Origin: Clostridiales bacterium
GTDB lineage: Bacteria; Bacillota; Clostridia; Christensenellales; UBA3700
Reading direction: 5' to 3'
NCBI GenBank assembly: GCA_015055975.1
Contig: SVHF01000010.1
Coordinates: forward strand, 1-51,680
Length of the DNA: 51,680 nt
Below the pieces are notes generated by a model that had not been told where the DNA came from, searched no databases, and worked only from the letters and a program-made list of their open reading frames with translations. Below are positions 44,047 to 51,680 of this stretch, one piece after another (the first letter of the stretch is position 1; the number at the start of each line of letters is the position of its first letter). The position numbers and the translations under genes are program-made.

Positions 44047-44203
44047 GTACTTGGCAACATTTAAATAATATTTGGCAAGGCACCGAAAATTTCTTTTAAA
44101 AGCGCCCTTTTTTGTTGCAGTTGTGTTGCGCGCATAATCGTAAGATTAAAGTAGTATAGTATAGTTTACTACGCGCAAACACAATTATATAGGAGAAAAA
44201 ATC
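44047..44203 (+). promoter_or_regulatory. Upstream region of the giant surface protein with inverted repeat
   Basis: There is no gene in these 157 bp. GTAGTA (about 44152) and TACTAC (about 44168) form an inverted repeat, with GCGCG and CGCGC further out, around a TATAGTATAG core that could include the -10. A direct repeat TTGGCA occurs twice near 44052-44080. SD AGGAG lies before the ATG at 44204. No confident -35 was found. Confidence 0.4.
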
Positions 44204-47200
44204 ATGACGAATTCAGAAACTAGAAACGTGTTATTGGGAATTATCTTAACTATTGCAATAATTGCATGTAGTTTTACGATAATTACTACAATAAGCAAAT
44301 CATCAAGCGATGAAGTAGTTTATGCGGATACAACTTGGAAAGGTTCGGGTACAGAAACGGATCCTTATTTAATTACTACCGCAAAAGAGCTAGGAGACTT
44401 TAGGGATATTGTTAATGCGGCAGGTGGTGCTGAAAAACATGCTGTATTAAATAATGATATAAATCTAACGGATCTAGCGGGCACTTGGACTCCAATTGGT
44501 GTAGATGATGAAAATCCATTTGCAGGAACGTTTGATGGAAATTGTCATACGATAAATGGTTTAAGTGTTAATGATTCAACAAAAAGCCATTTTGGATTGT
44601 TCGGATATGTTACGGGGAGTTCAAAAGGAACTGAAATAAAAAACGTAACAATAAAAGGATCTGGAATTACTGCTAATTATTATGTTGGCGGAATAGCAGC
44701 AAATGTTGATGGAGGGCCACCAACAACTCCAAATTATTTCGTTAAAATTATTAATTGTCACAATTATGTGCCAATCACTGCCACTTATTCTATAGGAGGC
44801 ATCGTAGGTACTGTAGCTGGCAAAGCTCAAATATTGTATTGTAGCAATCATGCTACAATTCAAGGCGGATCTTTAACTGGTGGAATCGTAGGATATGCTT
44901 CGGGATCACAAAAGGGAGAACAAAGCACACCATGTCCAGTACAGATAGAGAATTGCTACAACGATGGTAATATAGAAGCAAGCACGGCAGGTGGAATAAT
45001 TGGAGAAGTTTCATCTCGTGTGTATGTAAAAAAGTGCTTTAATTATAAAAGTGTAACACATACATCTTCGACACAGTTAGGAGCAATAGTTGGCAATCTA
45101 AGTGAACATGGTACAGATCGTTCTTTTAATGATTGTCATTATTTAACAATTTCAGGCTCTGCTACTGATACAAAAGCAGATGGTCACAATGCAGCCTGGT
45201 TTAAAGTGGCAAGCAATTTCACAAATTTTGATTTCGCAAACGATTGGGAAATAAAAGACAATGCAAATTATCCAACATATTTACCAGAATTAAGCTTGTA
45301 TATTGCTGGACATATTGTTGCAGTCGGAAGCACTTCTGTTACTAGAGCAAATCGCGGATATCAATATGATAGACAAACTAATACTTTAATATTAAACAAT
45401 TCTACTGGATATGATGACGTATTCTTTATAATAGAGGCTCCTTCTTGGGATGCAGGAATTCGTTCAGAATTAGCCGACTTAAATATTAGAATGTGTTGGA
45501 AAGCTTCTATAGATAATAAAAATTCAGGAGAAGAATTAACAAGATATGGCATTTATTCTACAGGTAATTTAACATTTACTACATTAACTGATAACGATCG
45601 TAACGGCGTAAAAATTGTATCAAGCGATGGTACAGCAAAGAATTCATATGGTATTTACTGCGAAGGCAATATTGTTCTTGAGAGAGGATATCTAAATATT
45701 ACGGCAGGAAATGCAAAGGATGAAGGAACAAGTACTGGTATACGTGCAAAATCTTTATTGATGAATGGCGGGAAAATAATGTCAAATTCAACTTATGATG
45801 ATGCTTATGATACTTGGACAAATTGTGAAAAAGTTGGCATTAATACCGTAGATGGAATAACAATAAAAGATGGTATAGAAGCATTTATTGCTTATGGGCA
45901 TAGTTATGCGGTCATAGGTAAGATTGTGACTGAATGTTCAGGATTTGGATATTCAGGAATTCCATATGATCTAGTACAAGATACAAGTTATTATGGTTCA
46001 AGAACAAGAGCACAAGTATTCGAGTATCCAACGTATTTAATGAATGATTACACAGGTGATCATGCAATCGCAAAAGGAACATATGAGCATATGGAAGATA
46101 TAATAGTCGATCCAGCACATGATGAAGAAGAATATAATACAATAGCGATTTGGGAAACTCCAATTCATATTATGGGTCGTTTGGAATACAAACTAGATGA
46201 AGGTTATGAAGTTAATAAAATATATTATAATGACCCTAATCCTGCACCAGAAGATTACAAACATAGCGTAATCTATTCTCATTATGATCTTACCGAAGGG
46301 GCTTTGTATGATTTGGTAGAAAGTAAAGTTACTCTTACTTCTAATTATTATCAAGGTAGCACTAATTATGGATCATATAGTTTTTATAATTCTCATCCAG
46401 ATGGAGATGATGCTTTCCCATATGGAGATTATGATTATAGAATAGTTACGCATAATAGTTTCGAATTATATAAAGGAATCCCAGATCATGTTGCACCTAT
46501 TCCAAAAGCAGGATTAATTTATTCAGGTGAAGCTCAAGATTTGATTGTACCTGGATATGTTCCAGCAGCTCCAAATGTTCAATCAACAATTGAATATAAA
46601 ATAGGTTATTATGGTACATATAGCGAAGCAACTCCACAAGGAACAGAAAAAGACACATATACAGTGTATTATAGAGTAACACCTACTGATACAAATAATT
46701 ATGAAATAATCGAAAAACATTTCGATGTAACAATCTCATCATGTGATAAAACACCACTTGTAAATGCGTTAAATAATGCGTATGCATATAGGGATTCTAT
46801 TCCATCAAAGTACACATCAAGCAAGGCATCTTTTGTAAGTTACATTAATAATATAGAAAGCAGTGTTTTAAATAATGCAGATGCAACAGCAGAACAAGTA
46901 GCTCAAGCAGTTACAGGTTTAAGCGAAAAGATAAATGCAACAAAGAAAGACATTGTTGCAGAAGCAATTGATTTAATTGGGACACCAACTTATCCAACAG
47001 GAAAGCAAGCAATCTTAGATGCAATTGATGAATATAACAATTTAGATGAAGAATTGAAGCCATCATTTGATCAAGATAAGCTAAATGAGTTAGCTCAAAA
47101 AGAAGAAGATTATTTTAAAGCAATAGTAAACTCATTAAAGCCAATTGAAGACATTAAGCATACTCCTGCAACCGAAAAGGCAATTAATGATGCTAAAGAT

Positions 47201-49672
47201 TGGTTTAATAATCATCTAACAGAAGAACAAAAAGGCCATTTAGCACAAGAGTTGGAAGAATTAAATGATGAAGAAGACAAGTATGCTGCTGAAGGAGTTT
47301 CAGATTTAATTAAAGCTATCGGAAATCCAGAAGATGTTCACTATACAGAAAGTGATAAAGAAAAGATTGATGCTGCAAAAGCTGCATTAGATCAATTAAC
47401 TCCAAAGCAAAAAGCTTTAATCCCACAAAGTGATCTTGATGACTTAAAAGATGCAGATGATCATTATAAGGCAGATGAACTTGTTAATTTAGTTAATGAC
47501 ATTAATGATGTTTCTTTAGACGAAGAATCAAGAGAAAAAATTAATAAGGCTATAGAAGCATATAATGATATGTCAGAAGAAGCAAAAGCTCTTGTTCCTG
47601 CAGCTACTTTAGATAAATATGATGACGCTGTTAATCAATATAACGATTTAGTAACAGAAGATGTTACAGAAAAGATTAACGATATTGGAGAAGTTCAATA
47701 CACAGAAGCATCTAAAGGAAAGATTGAAGAAGCAATGGCTGCGTACGATGCAATGACAGATGAGCAAAAAGCTTTGTTGCCTCAAGATCTAAAAGATAAA
47801 TTAGAAAAAGCATTCAGCGATTATGATCAAATGGATGTAGATGCTACAAGATCATATATGAAAGACGAAGACAATGGCGTTGCCATTGAAACAGAGGGTA
47901 GAGGCGTTCCAAGAAACGTTGAATTAAGAGTTGAAGTAAAGACTCAAGTTTCACCAAGGGAAGGCGGCGTAAGCCCAGAAGCAATTCAAGCAATGTTAAA
48001 GAAGTCTCAAAAGATTGCAAAGATTTATGACGTTAAGCTAATTCAAACAGAAGGCGGCATTGAAAAAGAAATTCAACCTTCAGATATTAAAGAAGGCATG
48101 AAGATTAAGATTCATATGGCTATTCCAGAAGGGGTTAAAACAGAGGGATTAAAAGTATTGCATATCCATGGCGATGGCTCTATTGATCTAATTGACGATG
48201 TAACAATTGATGGAGATAATGCAATTGTTGAGGTATCAAGTTTATCTGAATTTGCATTAGTTGAAAAGACTGGGCATGGATTCTGCATTGGTTGGATAGT
48301 ATTTATCTTCGATTTATTAGTTCTAATCTTTGGCGGATTAATTGTAGCTGCTAATATCTTAGTTGCTAAAGATAATGAAAAATGCAAAAAGTTCTTAGAT
48401 AAGACAAAGACAAACTTTATGGTTACAAGAAGAAAGCTAGTATCTATTATTGGCTTAGGAGTAACTGCAGCATTGTTTATCTTTGCGCTAGTTGCACTAT
48501 GTGTACATCAATGCGCAATAACAATTATTGCATTCATCCTAGCGCTTCTAATGTTCATAGCAGTATTATGTTACTTCTTACTTGAATTCAATATTATTAA
48601 GTATGAAGATGTAAAAAAAGCATTAGATGACATTAAAAACAAGTGCAGTGCTTTGATGAACAAGAAAGATAATCAAGCTAAGAAAGTTGAAGATCAACCA
48701 AAGGTTGAAAATGAAACAAAAGACGCCCCAATGGCTGAAATTGTTGATAAAGAGACAAAAGAAGACAAGGATGTTAAAAAGACAGAAGTAGAGGCTGAAA
48801 AGGAACTTACTTCAGGAAAAGAAGAAACAATAGAGGCAATTGAAGCAAAACAAAAGGCTCATGAAGCATTGACTTTAAAAGATAGTTTAGTTCTAGCAAA
48901 ATCAACGAACTCTTCTCATCAATTCTCAAAGAAGTTTATTGCAAATTATCTAAGAACAAAAGATATTGTTGAAGTAAACGAAAGAGAGAATTATACAAAG
49001 ACTGGATTACCACTAGCAGATACACACTACGTAGATGGTAAAGACGGTAAGAAGTGTTTTGCATATGTATATGAAACAGAAGGCTCAGTTATTCTTCTTG
49101 CAAAGATGAATGAAGACTATGCAGAGAAGTTGAAACAAAAACATTCTCAAATTAATAAGTCTGCATTCCCAAAACAAAAGAATACTTGGTATAGCTTGAT
49201 TCTTGACGATACATATACACAAGGAGATGTTGAAGAGATCCTGGACGAATTAATAGGCGAAGTAAAAGAAGATTCTGGAGTGTCACTAAAAGAAAGCATT
49301 GCGCTTGCTAAAGCAAACGCTTCAGAGCAAAAGTTTACAAAAGCTTATGTATGTGAATATCTAAAGGGAAGAAAAGATGTTGAATTAAATACTAGAGAAA
49401 ATTACACAAAAACAGGTCTTCCTCTAGCAGATACACACTATGTAGAAAAAGATGGTAAAAAGGTATGCTTTGCGTATGTATACGAAATCGATGGAACAAT
49501 GATTCTTCTTGCAAAGATGAACACAAAGTATGCAAATGAATTGAAAAAGAAGCATTCTCAAGTTAACCTATCTGCTTTCCCTAAGCAAAAAGATACATGG
49601 TACAGTTTAATTATTGATGATTCTTATACAAAAGAAGATTTTGAAAAGATCATTGACGATATAAGCAAATAA
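44204..49672 (+). CDS. Giant surface protein: GLUG-like beta-helix, helical repeats, transmembrane helices and two cytoplasmic YjbR-like domains
   Basis: 1822 residues. N-terminal membrane segment (about 9-30). Beta-helix-like region (about 45-360) with GLUG-type motifs (SHFGLFGYV, VGGIAANV, IGGIVGTV, TGGIVGYA), more beta-rich sequence to about 760, and an MBG-like Ig module (about 765-845, LIYSGEAQDLIVPGYVPAAP). Five helical repeats of about 60 residues (about 915-1215) with AIxxYxxLTxEQKALxP-like pattern. A beta domain (about 1220-1355, VELRVEVKTQVSP). Three membrane helices (about 1360-1388, 1412-1430, 1435-1460). A charged linker. Two C-terminal copies (about 1556-1690 and 1692-1822) sharing ENYTKTGLPLADTHYV, FAYVYE, LLAKMN, LKQKHSQ/LKKKHSQ and AFPKQKxTWYSLI; they resemble the YjbR/MmcQ fold. 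Topology predicts the repeats outside and the YjbR-like pair inside. Function unknown. Confidence 0.8.
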   Translation: MTNSETRNVLLGIILTIAIIACSFTIITTISKSSSDEVVYADTTWKGSGTETDPYLITTAKELGDFRDIVNAAGGAEKHAVLNNDINLTDLAGTWTPIGVDDENPFAGTFDGNCHTINGLSVNDSTKSHFGLFGYVTGSSKGTEIKNVTIKGSGITANYYVGGIAANVDGGPPTTPNYFVKIINCHNYVPITATYSIGGIVGTVAGKAQILYCSNHATIQGGSLTGGIVGYASGSQKGEQSTPCPVQIENCYNDGNIEASTAGGIIGEVSSRVYVKKCFNYKSVTHTSSTQLGAIVGNLSEHGTDRSFNDCHYLTISGSATDTKADGHNAAWFKVASNFTNFDFANDWEIKDNANYPTYLPELSLYIAGHIVAVGSTSVTRANRGYQYDRQTNTLILNNSTGYDDVFFIIEAPSWDAGIRSELADLNIRMCWKASIDNKNSGEELTRYGIYSTGNLTFTTLTDNDRNGVKIVSSDGTAKNSYGIYCEGNIVLERGYLNITAGNAKDEGTSTGIRAKSLLMNGGKIMSNSTYDDAYDTWTNCEKVGINTVDGITIKDGIEAFIAYGHSYAVIGKIVTECSGFGYSGIPYDLVQDTSYYGSRTRAQVFEYPTYLMNDYTGDHAIAKGTYEHMEDIIVDPAHDEEEYNTIAIWETPIHIMGRLEYKLDEGYEVNKIYYNDPNPAPEDYKHSVIYSHYDLTEGALYDLVESKVTLTSNYYQGSTNYGSYSFYNSHPDGDDAFPYGDYDYRIVTHNSFELYKGIPDHVAPIPKAGLIYSGEAQDLIVPGYVPAAPNVQSTIEYKIGYYGTYSEATPQGTEKDTYTVYYRVTPTDTNNYEIIEKHFDVTISSCDKTPLVNALNNAYAYRDSIPSKYTSSKASFVSYINNIESSVLNNADATAEQVAQAVTGLSEKINATKKDIVAEAIDLIGTPTYPTGKQAILDAIDEYNNLDEELKPSFDQDKLNELAQKEEDYFKAIVNSLKPIEDIKHTPATEKAINDAKDWFNNHLTEEQKGHLAQELEELNDEEDKYAAEGVSDLIKAIGNPEDVHYTESDKEKIDAAKAALDQLTPKQKALIPQSDLDDLKDADDHYKADELVNLVNDINDVSLDEESREKINKAIEAYNDMSEEAKALVPAATLDKYDDAVNQYNDLVTEDVTEKINDIGEVQYTEASKGKIEEAMAAYDAMTDEQKALLPQDLKDKLEKAFSDYDQMDVDATRSYMKDEDNGVAIETEGRGVPRNVELRVEVKTQVSPREGGVSPEAIQAMLKKSQKIAKIYDVKLIQTEGGIEKEIQPSDIKEGMKIKIHMAIPEGVKTEGLKVLHIHGDGSIDLIDDVTIDGDNAIVEVSSLSEFALVEKTGHGFCIGWIVFIFDLLVLIFGGLIVAANILVAKDNEKCKKFLDKTKTNFMVTRRKLVSIIGLGVTAALFIFALVALCVHQCAITIIAFILALLMFIAVLCYFLLEFNIIKYEDVKKALDDIKNKCSALMNKKDNQAKKVEDQPKVENETKDAPMAEIVDKETKEDKDVKKTEVEAEKELTSGKEETIEAIEAKQKAHEALTLKDSLVLAKSTNSSHQFSKKFIANYLRTKDIVEVNERENYTKTGLPLADTHYVDGKDGKKCFAYVYETEGSVILLAKMNEDYAEKLKQKHSQINKSAFPKQKNTWYSLILDDTYTQGDVEEILDELIGEVKEDSGVSLKESIALAKANASEQKFTKAYVCEYLKGRKDVELNTRENYTKTGLPLADTHYVEKDGKKVCFAYVYEIDGTMILLAKMNTKYANELKKKHSQVNLSAFPKQKDTWYSLIIDDSYTKEDFEKIIDDISK

Positions 49673-49697
49673 TACAAATCCTATATAATTTGTATGT

Positions 49698-49737
49698 GCA
49701 GTCCCTTGAGTTGTCGAGCTTGAGGGGCTGCTTTTTT
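49698..49737 (+). terminator. Terminator of the giant surface protein gene
   Basis: Stem GCAGTCCCTTGAG pairs with CTTGAGGGGCTGC (13 bp including G-U pairs) and is followed by TTTTTT at 49732-49737. Confidence 0.88.
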
Positions 49738-49746
49738 GCTTTAACA

Positions 49747-49768
49747 TAAAATGGACGCTTTGCGTCCA
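49747..49768 (-). terminator. Hairpin with minus-strand T-run (second convergent terminator)
   Basis: Perfect 7-bp stem TGGACGC/GCGTCCA (49752-49758, 49762-49768) followed on the minus strand by TTTTATG. It probably backs up minus-strand termination before the surface protein gene. Confidence 0.5.
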
Positions 49769-49778
49769 ACTATTCAAT

Positions 49779-49895
49779 GAAAAAGGGAAGTGTTTCCACT
49801 TCCCATAATTTCTTGTTTCTAAGGAGACTTCTTAGGCGCTGGTGCACTACTCCAGCACCTAAGGATTTCTAAAAGTTTTCTTTTTACACTTTTAT
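49779..49895 (-). ncRNA. Candidate small RNA with its own terminator
   Basis: The gap 49738-50037 has no gene but contains ordered structure that folds best on the minus strand. A 12-bp hairpin (49831-49842 with 49852-49863) is complete only on the minus strand, where the internal position is a U-G pair (on the plus strand it is a C/A mismatch). Then comes an unpaired pyrimidine-rich TCTCCTT segment resembling an anti-SD. It ends in GGGAAGTG-GAAA-CACTTCCC plus TTTTTC (49804 down to 49779), a textbook terminator. A TATACAAT box lies at 49901-49894, but no good -35 was found, so the 5' end is uncertain. Confidence 0.45.
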
Positions 49896-49984
49896 TGTAT
49901 AAAAGTTTTATTAAATGGATATTAAAAGTAAAGGGTAAGTGTGATTTTGAATTGCCAAATAATATACTTCATATGCCAAAGCAT

Positions 49985-50012
49985 AAAAATATGCACCATT
50001 TTGCAGGTGCAT
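49985..50012 (-). terminator. Terminator of the M28 peptidase gene
   Basis: 7-bp stem ATGCACC (49991-49997) with GGTGCAT (50006-50012), followed on the minus strand by ATTTTTATG. It lies 26 nt after the peptidase stop codon. Confidence 0.75.
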
Positions 50013-50037
50013 ATTAAATATTTCATTAAATTATTGA

Positions 50038-51270
50038 TTAAACGTTTGGTAAACCGTTCTTATCAAAGTCTTCAATCATGTCCATAGTGATATCTAAAAC
50101 TTTAGATAAACATTCTTCAGATAGATTGTCGTAATTATCTAATCTTGTATGGTAGTATTGTTGAACGTTTGGATCCATAGCAGCTAAGCATGTAGCTTTT
50201 AGACCAGATTGAGAGAATGCTGCAGCGTCTGTTGCTCCTGCAAATACTGAACCATATTTTAGATCTAAGCCATTCTTCTTTCCTGCAGCCTTAGCAAGTT
50301 CGCAAACCCCTAAATCGTTCTTTGTTATACCATTCATATCTCTAGAGTAGATAACTAAGTGCTCAAGTTCTCTTAGAGTTTCAAATGTTACGAAAATTGA
50401 TTCGATGCCTTCTTCTTTACCAAATTCTGGATTTGTCTTACAGAAGGCTTTAGCGCCACGTAGACCAGCTTCTTCAGAACCAGTAATTAAAGCTACAACT
50501 TCTGTGTTTTCAAGTTCAATGTTATTGTCTTTTAAAACTTTAATTGCAGCAATGGCCATTTCGCAAGCGGTTAAGTTATCGTTTGCACCTGGAACAACTG
50601 TTTTATAATCACAGAACCACATAAAGCAAATATATGCAGGAATGAAGATTAAGCCAGCAAATGATGCATATAATGTCCAACCTGATGGTGTTCCAATTGG
50701 TCCACTTACGATGCTTGTAATGATTGAAAGGATTAGAGAATAAGCAAATCCGATAACAACAACAATAATAGATGTTAAGAATAGTTTATATCCGCCAACA
50801 TAGTGCCAGTGCCATTCATAAACCGCATCGCTGTGTCCATTGAATACAATTCTTCTTTTAATTTCACCCTTTGGTTTTAGCATACCTATAACGTTGCCAG
50901 ATGTGCCATGCTCAAATAGTGGGTCAATAAATGGTTTATAGAAAACGAATTCTAAAAACATAGGAGCAATAGCAATTACATAACACAAAATAGAGAACAC
51001 TGGTGTCATATAGAAAATTGCATTTCCTAAAATAGTGAAGATTGTAACGAAGAAAGTCCAACCGAAAAATGCACGTGGTGCAACTTTAAATGGTTGCTTT
51101 ACAACATTGTTTTCGCCGCACATACCTTTAAGTTCATCAACCATGTGATCAAGAGCTTGATTTTCACCCTTAGAACCAGGAACTCTTGGTTCATATTCCT
51201 TGATTATATGTTCGATTTCGCTGGTGATATAATTAACGGCAGATTTTTTAGATTCTTTAGTAATATTCAT
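50038..51270 (-). CDS. Membrane-embedded M28-family metallopeptidase
   Basis: 410 residues from the ATG at 51270, preceded by SD GAGAGGTG; the frame is also open from a GTG at 51285 that overlaps the SD. Zinc-aminopeptidase ligands can be followed: His and Asp in FNGHSDAVYEWH, bridging Asp in PGANDNLTACEMA, Glu-Glu in TGSEEAGLRGAKAF, Asp in GATDAAAFSQ, and His in YYHTRLDN. Two hydrophobic helices lie before the first motif (about 70-115) and two or three between the HxD and bridging-Asp motifs (about 165-220), so the catalytic domain is split by membrane segments. Probably cleaves peptides or N-terminal residues at the membrane; substrate unknown. Monocistronic. Confidence 0.85.
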   Translation of the reverse strand: MNITKESKKSAVNYITSEIEHIIKEYEPRVPGSKGENQALDHMVDELKGMCGENNVVKQPFKVAPRAFFGWTFFVTIFTILGNAIFYMTPVFSILCYVIAIAPMFLEFVFYKPFIDPLFEHGTSGNVIGMLKPKGEIKRRIVFNGHSDAVYEWHWHYVGGYKLFLTSIIVVVIGFAYSLILSIITSIVSGPIGTPSGWTLYASFAGLIFIPAYICFMWFCDYKTVVPGANDNLTACEMAIAAIKVLKDNNIELENTEVVALITGSEEAGLRGAKAFCKTNPEFGKEEGIESIFVTFETLRELEHLVIYSRDMNGITKNDLGVCELAKAAGKKNGLDLKYGSVFAGATDAAAFSQSGLKATCLAAMDPNVQQYYHTRLDNYDNLSEECLSKVLDITMDMIEDFDKNGLPNV

Positions 51271-51323
51271 AGTTTCACCTCTCACAAAAATTATTATATA
51301 TAATTATTAATTATAATTCAATA

Positions 51324-51351
51324 TTGAAATCAACTATATGTGTGTTATAAT
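51324..51351 (+). promoter_or_regulatory. Promoter abutting the small membrane protein start
   Basis: -35 TTGAAA (51324-51329), 16-bp spacer, -10 TATAAT (51346-51351) within TGTGTTATAATAGC. The ATG at 51358 begins 7 nt after the -10, so the transcript should start at the initiation codon. Confidence 0.65.
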
Positions 51352-51357
51352 AGCAAT

Positions 51358-51624
51358 ATGAATATGATAATAACACTAGCAGCACAAGCATTCGATCCAA
51401 GTATTTTAGAAGATGTTAAATTCTATGTTATTTTAGCATTGCTAACTGCCGCATTAATTGCTATTATCGTAATCTTTGCAACTTGGGATAAATTCAAGGC
51501 AAAAAAGAGGGAAGAAGAATTAAGTAAACAGACATTTTCTCCTCCGGAAATCATAAAGGTTGAGCAAAAACCACAAAACAATAAAATCATAGTAGAAGAC
51601 ATTAAAGGGGCTGTTAAGAAATAA
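51358..51624 (+). CDS. Small single-pass membrane protein (hypothetical)
   Basis: 88 residues from the ATG at 51358 (MNMIITLAAQAF). The frame is open from 51340, but that start lies upstream of the -10 box. One strong membrane helix (about 23-45, YVILALLTAALIAIIVIFA) is followed by a basic, charged cytoplasmic tail (KFKAKKREEELSK) with PPEIIKVEQKPQNN. No recognisable domain. No SD is present, so translation is probably leaderless. The terminator stem begins within its last codons. Confidence 0.65.
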   Translation: MNMIITLAAQAFDPSILEDVKFYVILALLTAALIAIIVIFATWDKFKAKKREEELSKQTFSPPEIIKVEQKPQNNKIIVEDIKGAVKK

Positions 51625-51646
51625 AAAATCTTAGCAGCCTTCTTTT
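51609..51646 (+). terminator. Terminator overlapping the end of the small membrane protein gene
   Basis: Stem GGCTGTTAAGA (51609-51619) with TCTTAGCAGCC (51629-51639), one U-G pair, then TTCTTTT. The stop codon (51622-51624) lies in the loop. The last 30 bases of the window show no feature. Confidence 0.85.
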
Positions 51647-51680
51647 ATGCAAAAAATTGGGCAAAATCATATAGATAATG

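Noticed and set aside
1-51680. CRISPR arrays, insertion sequences, prophage, toxin-antitoxin or restriction-defence genes
   Set aside because: No regularly spaced repeats, transposase, integrase, capsid or nuclease-defence motifs were found in any plausible gene.

Overview
The window is AT-rich, densely coded bacterial chromosome. Strong Shine-Dalgarno (SD) sites, sigma-A-type promoters, a T-box leader, a pta-ackA acetate pathway and the gene orders rnc-smc-ftsY-ylxM-ffh-rpsP-khpA-rimM-trmD, rbgA-rnhB and topA-trmFO all point to a low-GC Firmicute, most likely a fermentative, probably uncultured clostridial lineage. The genus cannot be read from the sequence. No phage, insertion sequence, CRISPR array or plasmid gene was seen. 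Most of the window is core genome, with a few large, lineage-specific envelope proteins inserted in it.

Layout. Positions 1-900 hold a terminator and eight tRNA genes on the minus strand (Lys, Gly, Leu, Lys, Gln, His, Arg, Gly), served by a near-consensus promoter. Upstream on the same strand is a bPH-like membrane protein-rdgB-yfcE-typA operon (945-4325). Going right on the plus strand come a DUF2156 protein, a 1239-residue lipoprotein with InlB-type repeats and a transglutaminase domain, an aconitase-family hydratase, 5-formyl-THF cyclo-ligase, a fused RsmD-CoaD enzyme and a coiled-coil protein (4372-13360). A T-box riboswitch (about 13485-13742) then controls a helix-turn-helix/cupin/acyl-CoA synthetase protein. 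tmcAL (minus) is divergent from pta-ackA, which is followed by rpmF and by plsX-rnc-(LRR protein)-smc-ftsY.

Positions 27170-33228 form the signal recognition particle, ribosome-assembly and tRNA-modification block: ylxM, ffh, rpsP, khpA, rimM, trmD, a DUF1292 gene, a GNAT gene, rbgA, rnhB, rplS. Then come a polytopic lipoprotein resembling GT-C glycosyltransferases, topA, trmFO, hisS, aspS, a TcdA-like E1 enzyme and glyA (33384-43984). The right end has a 1822-residue surface protein whose predicted cytoplasmic tail carries two copies of a YjbR/MmcQ-like domain, a structured non-coding stretch that may encode a small RNA, a membrane-embedded M28 peptidase and a small single-pass membrane protein.

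The points most worth following up are: the T-box attached to an acyl-CoA synthetase instead of an amino-acid gene, which suggests amino-acid synthesis from a scavenged carboxylic acid; the giant surface protein with duplicated intracellular domains; the minus-strand sRNA candidate at about 49779-49895; the RsmD-CoaD fusion; and three promoters placed so close to the start codon that the mRNAs should be leaderless. All functions are inferred from motifs read by eye; no database search was possible.
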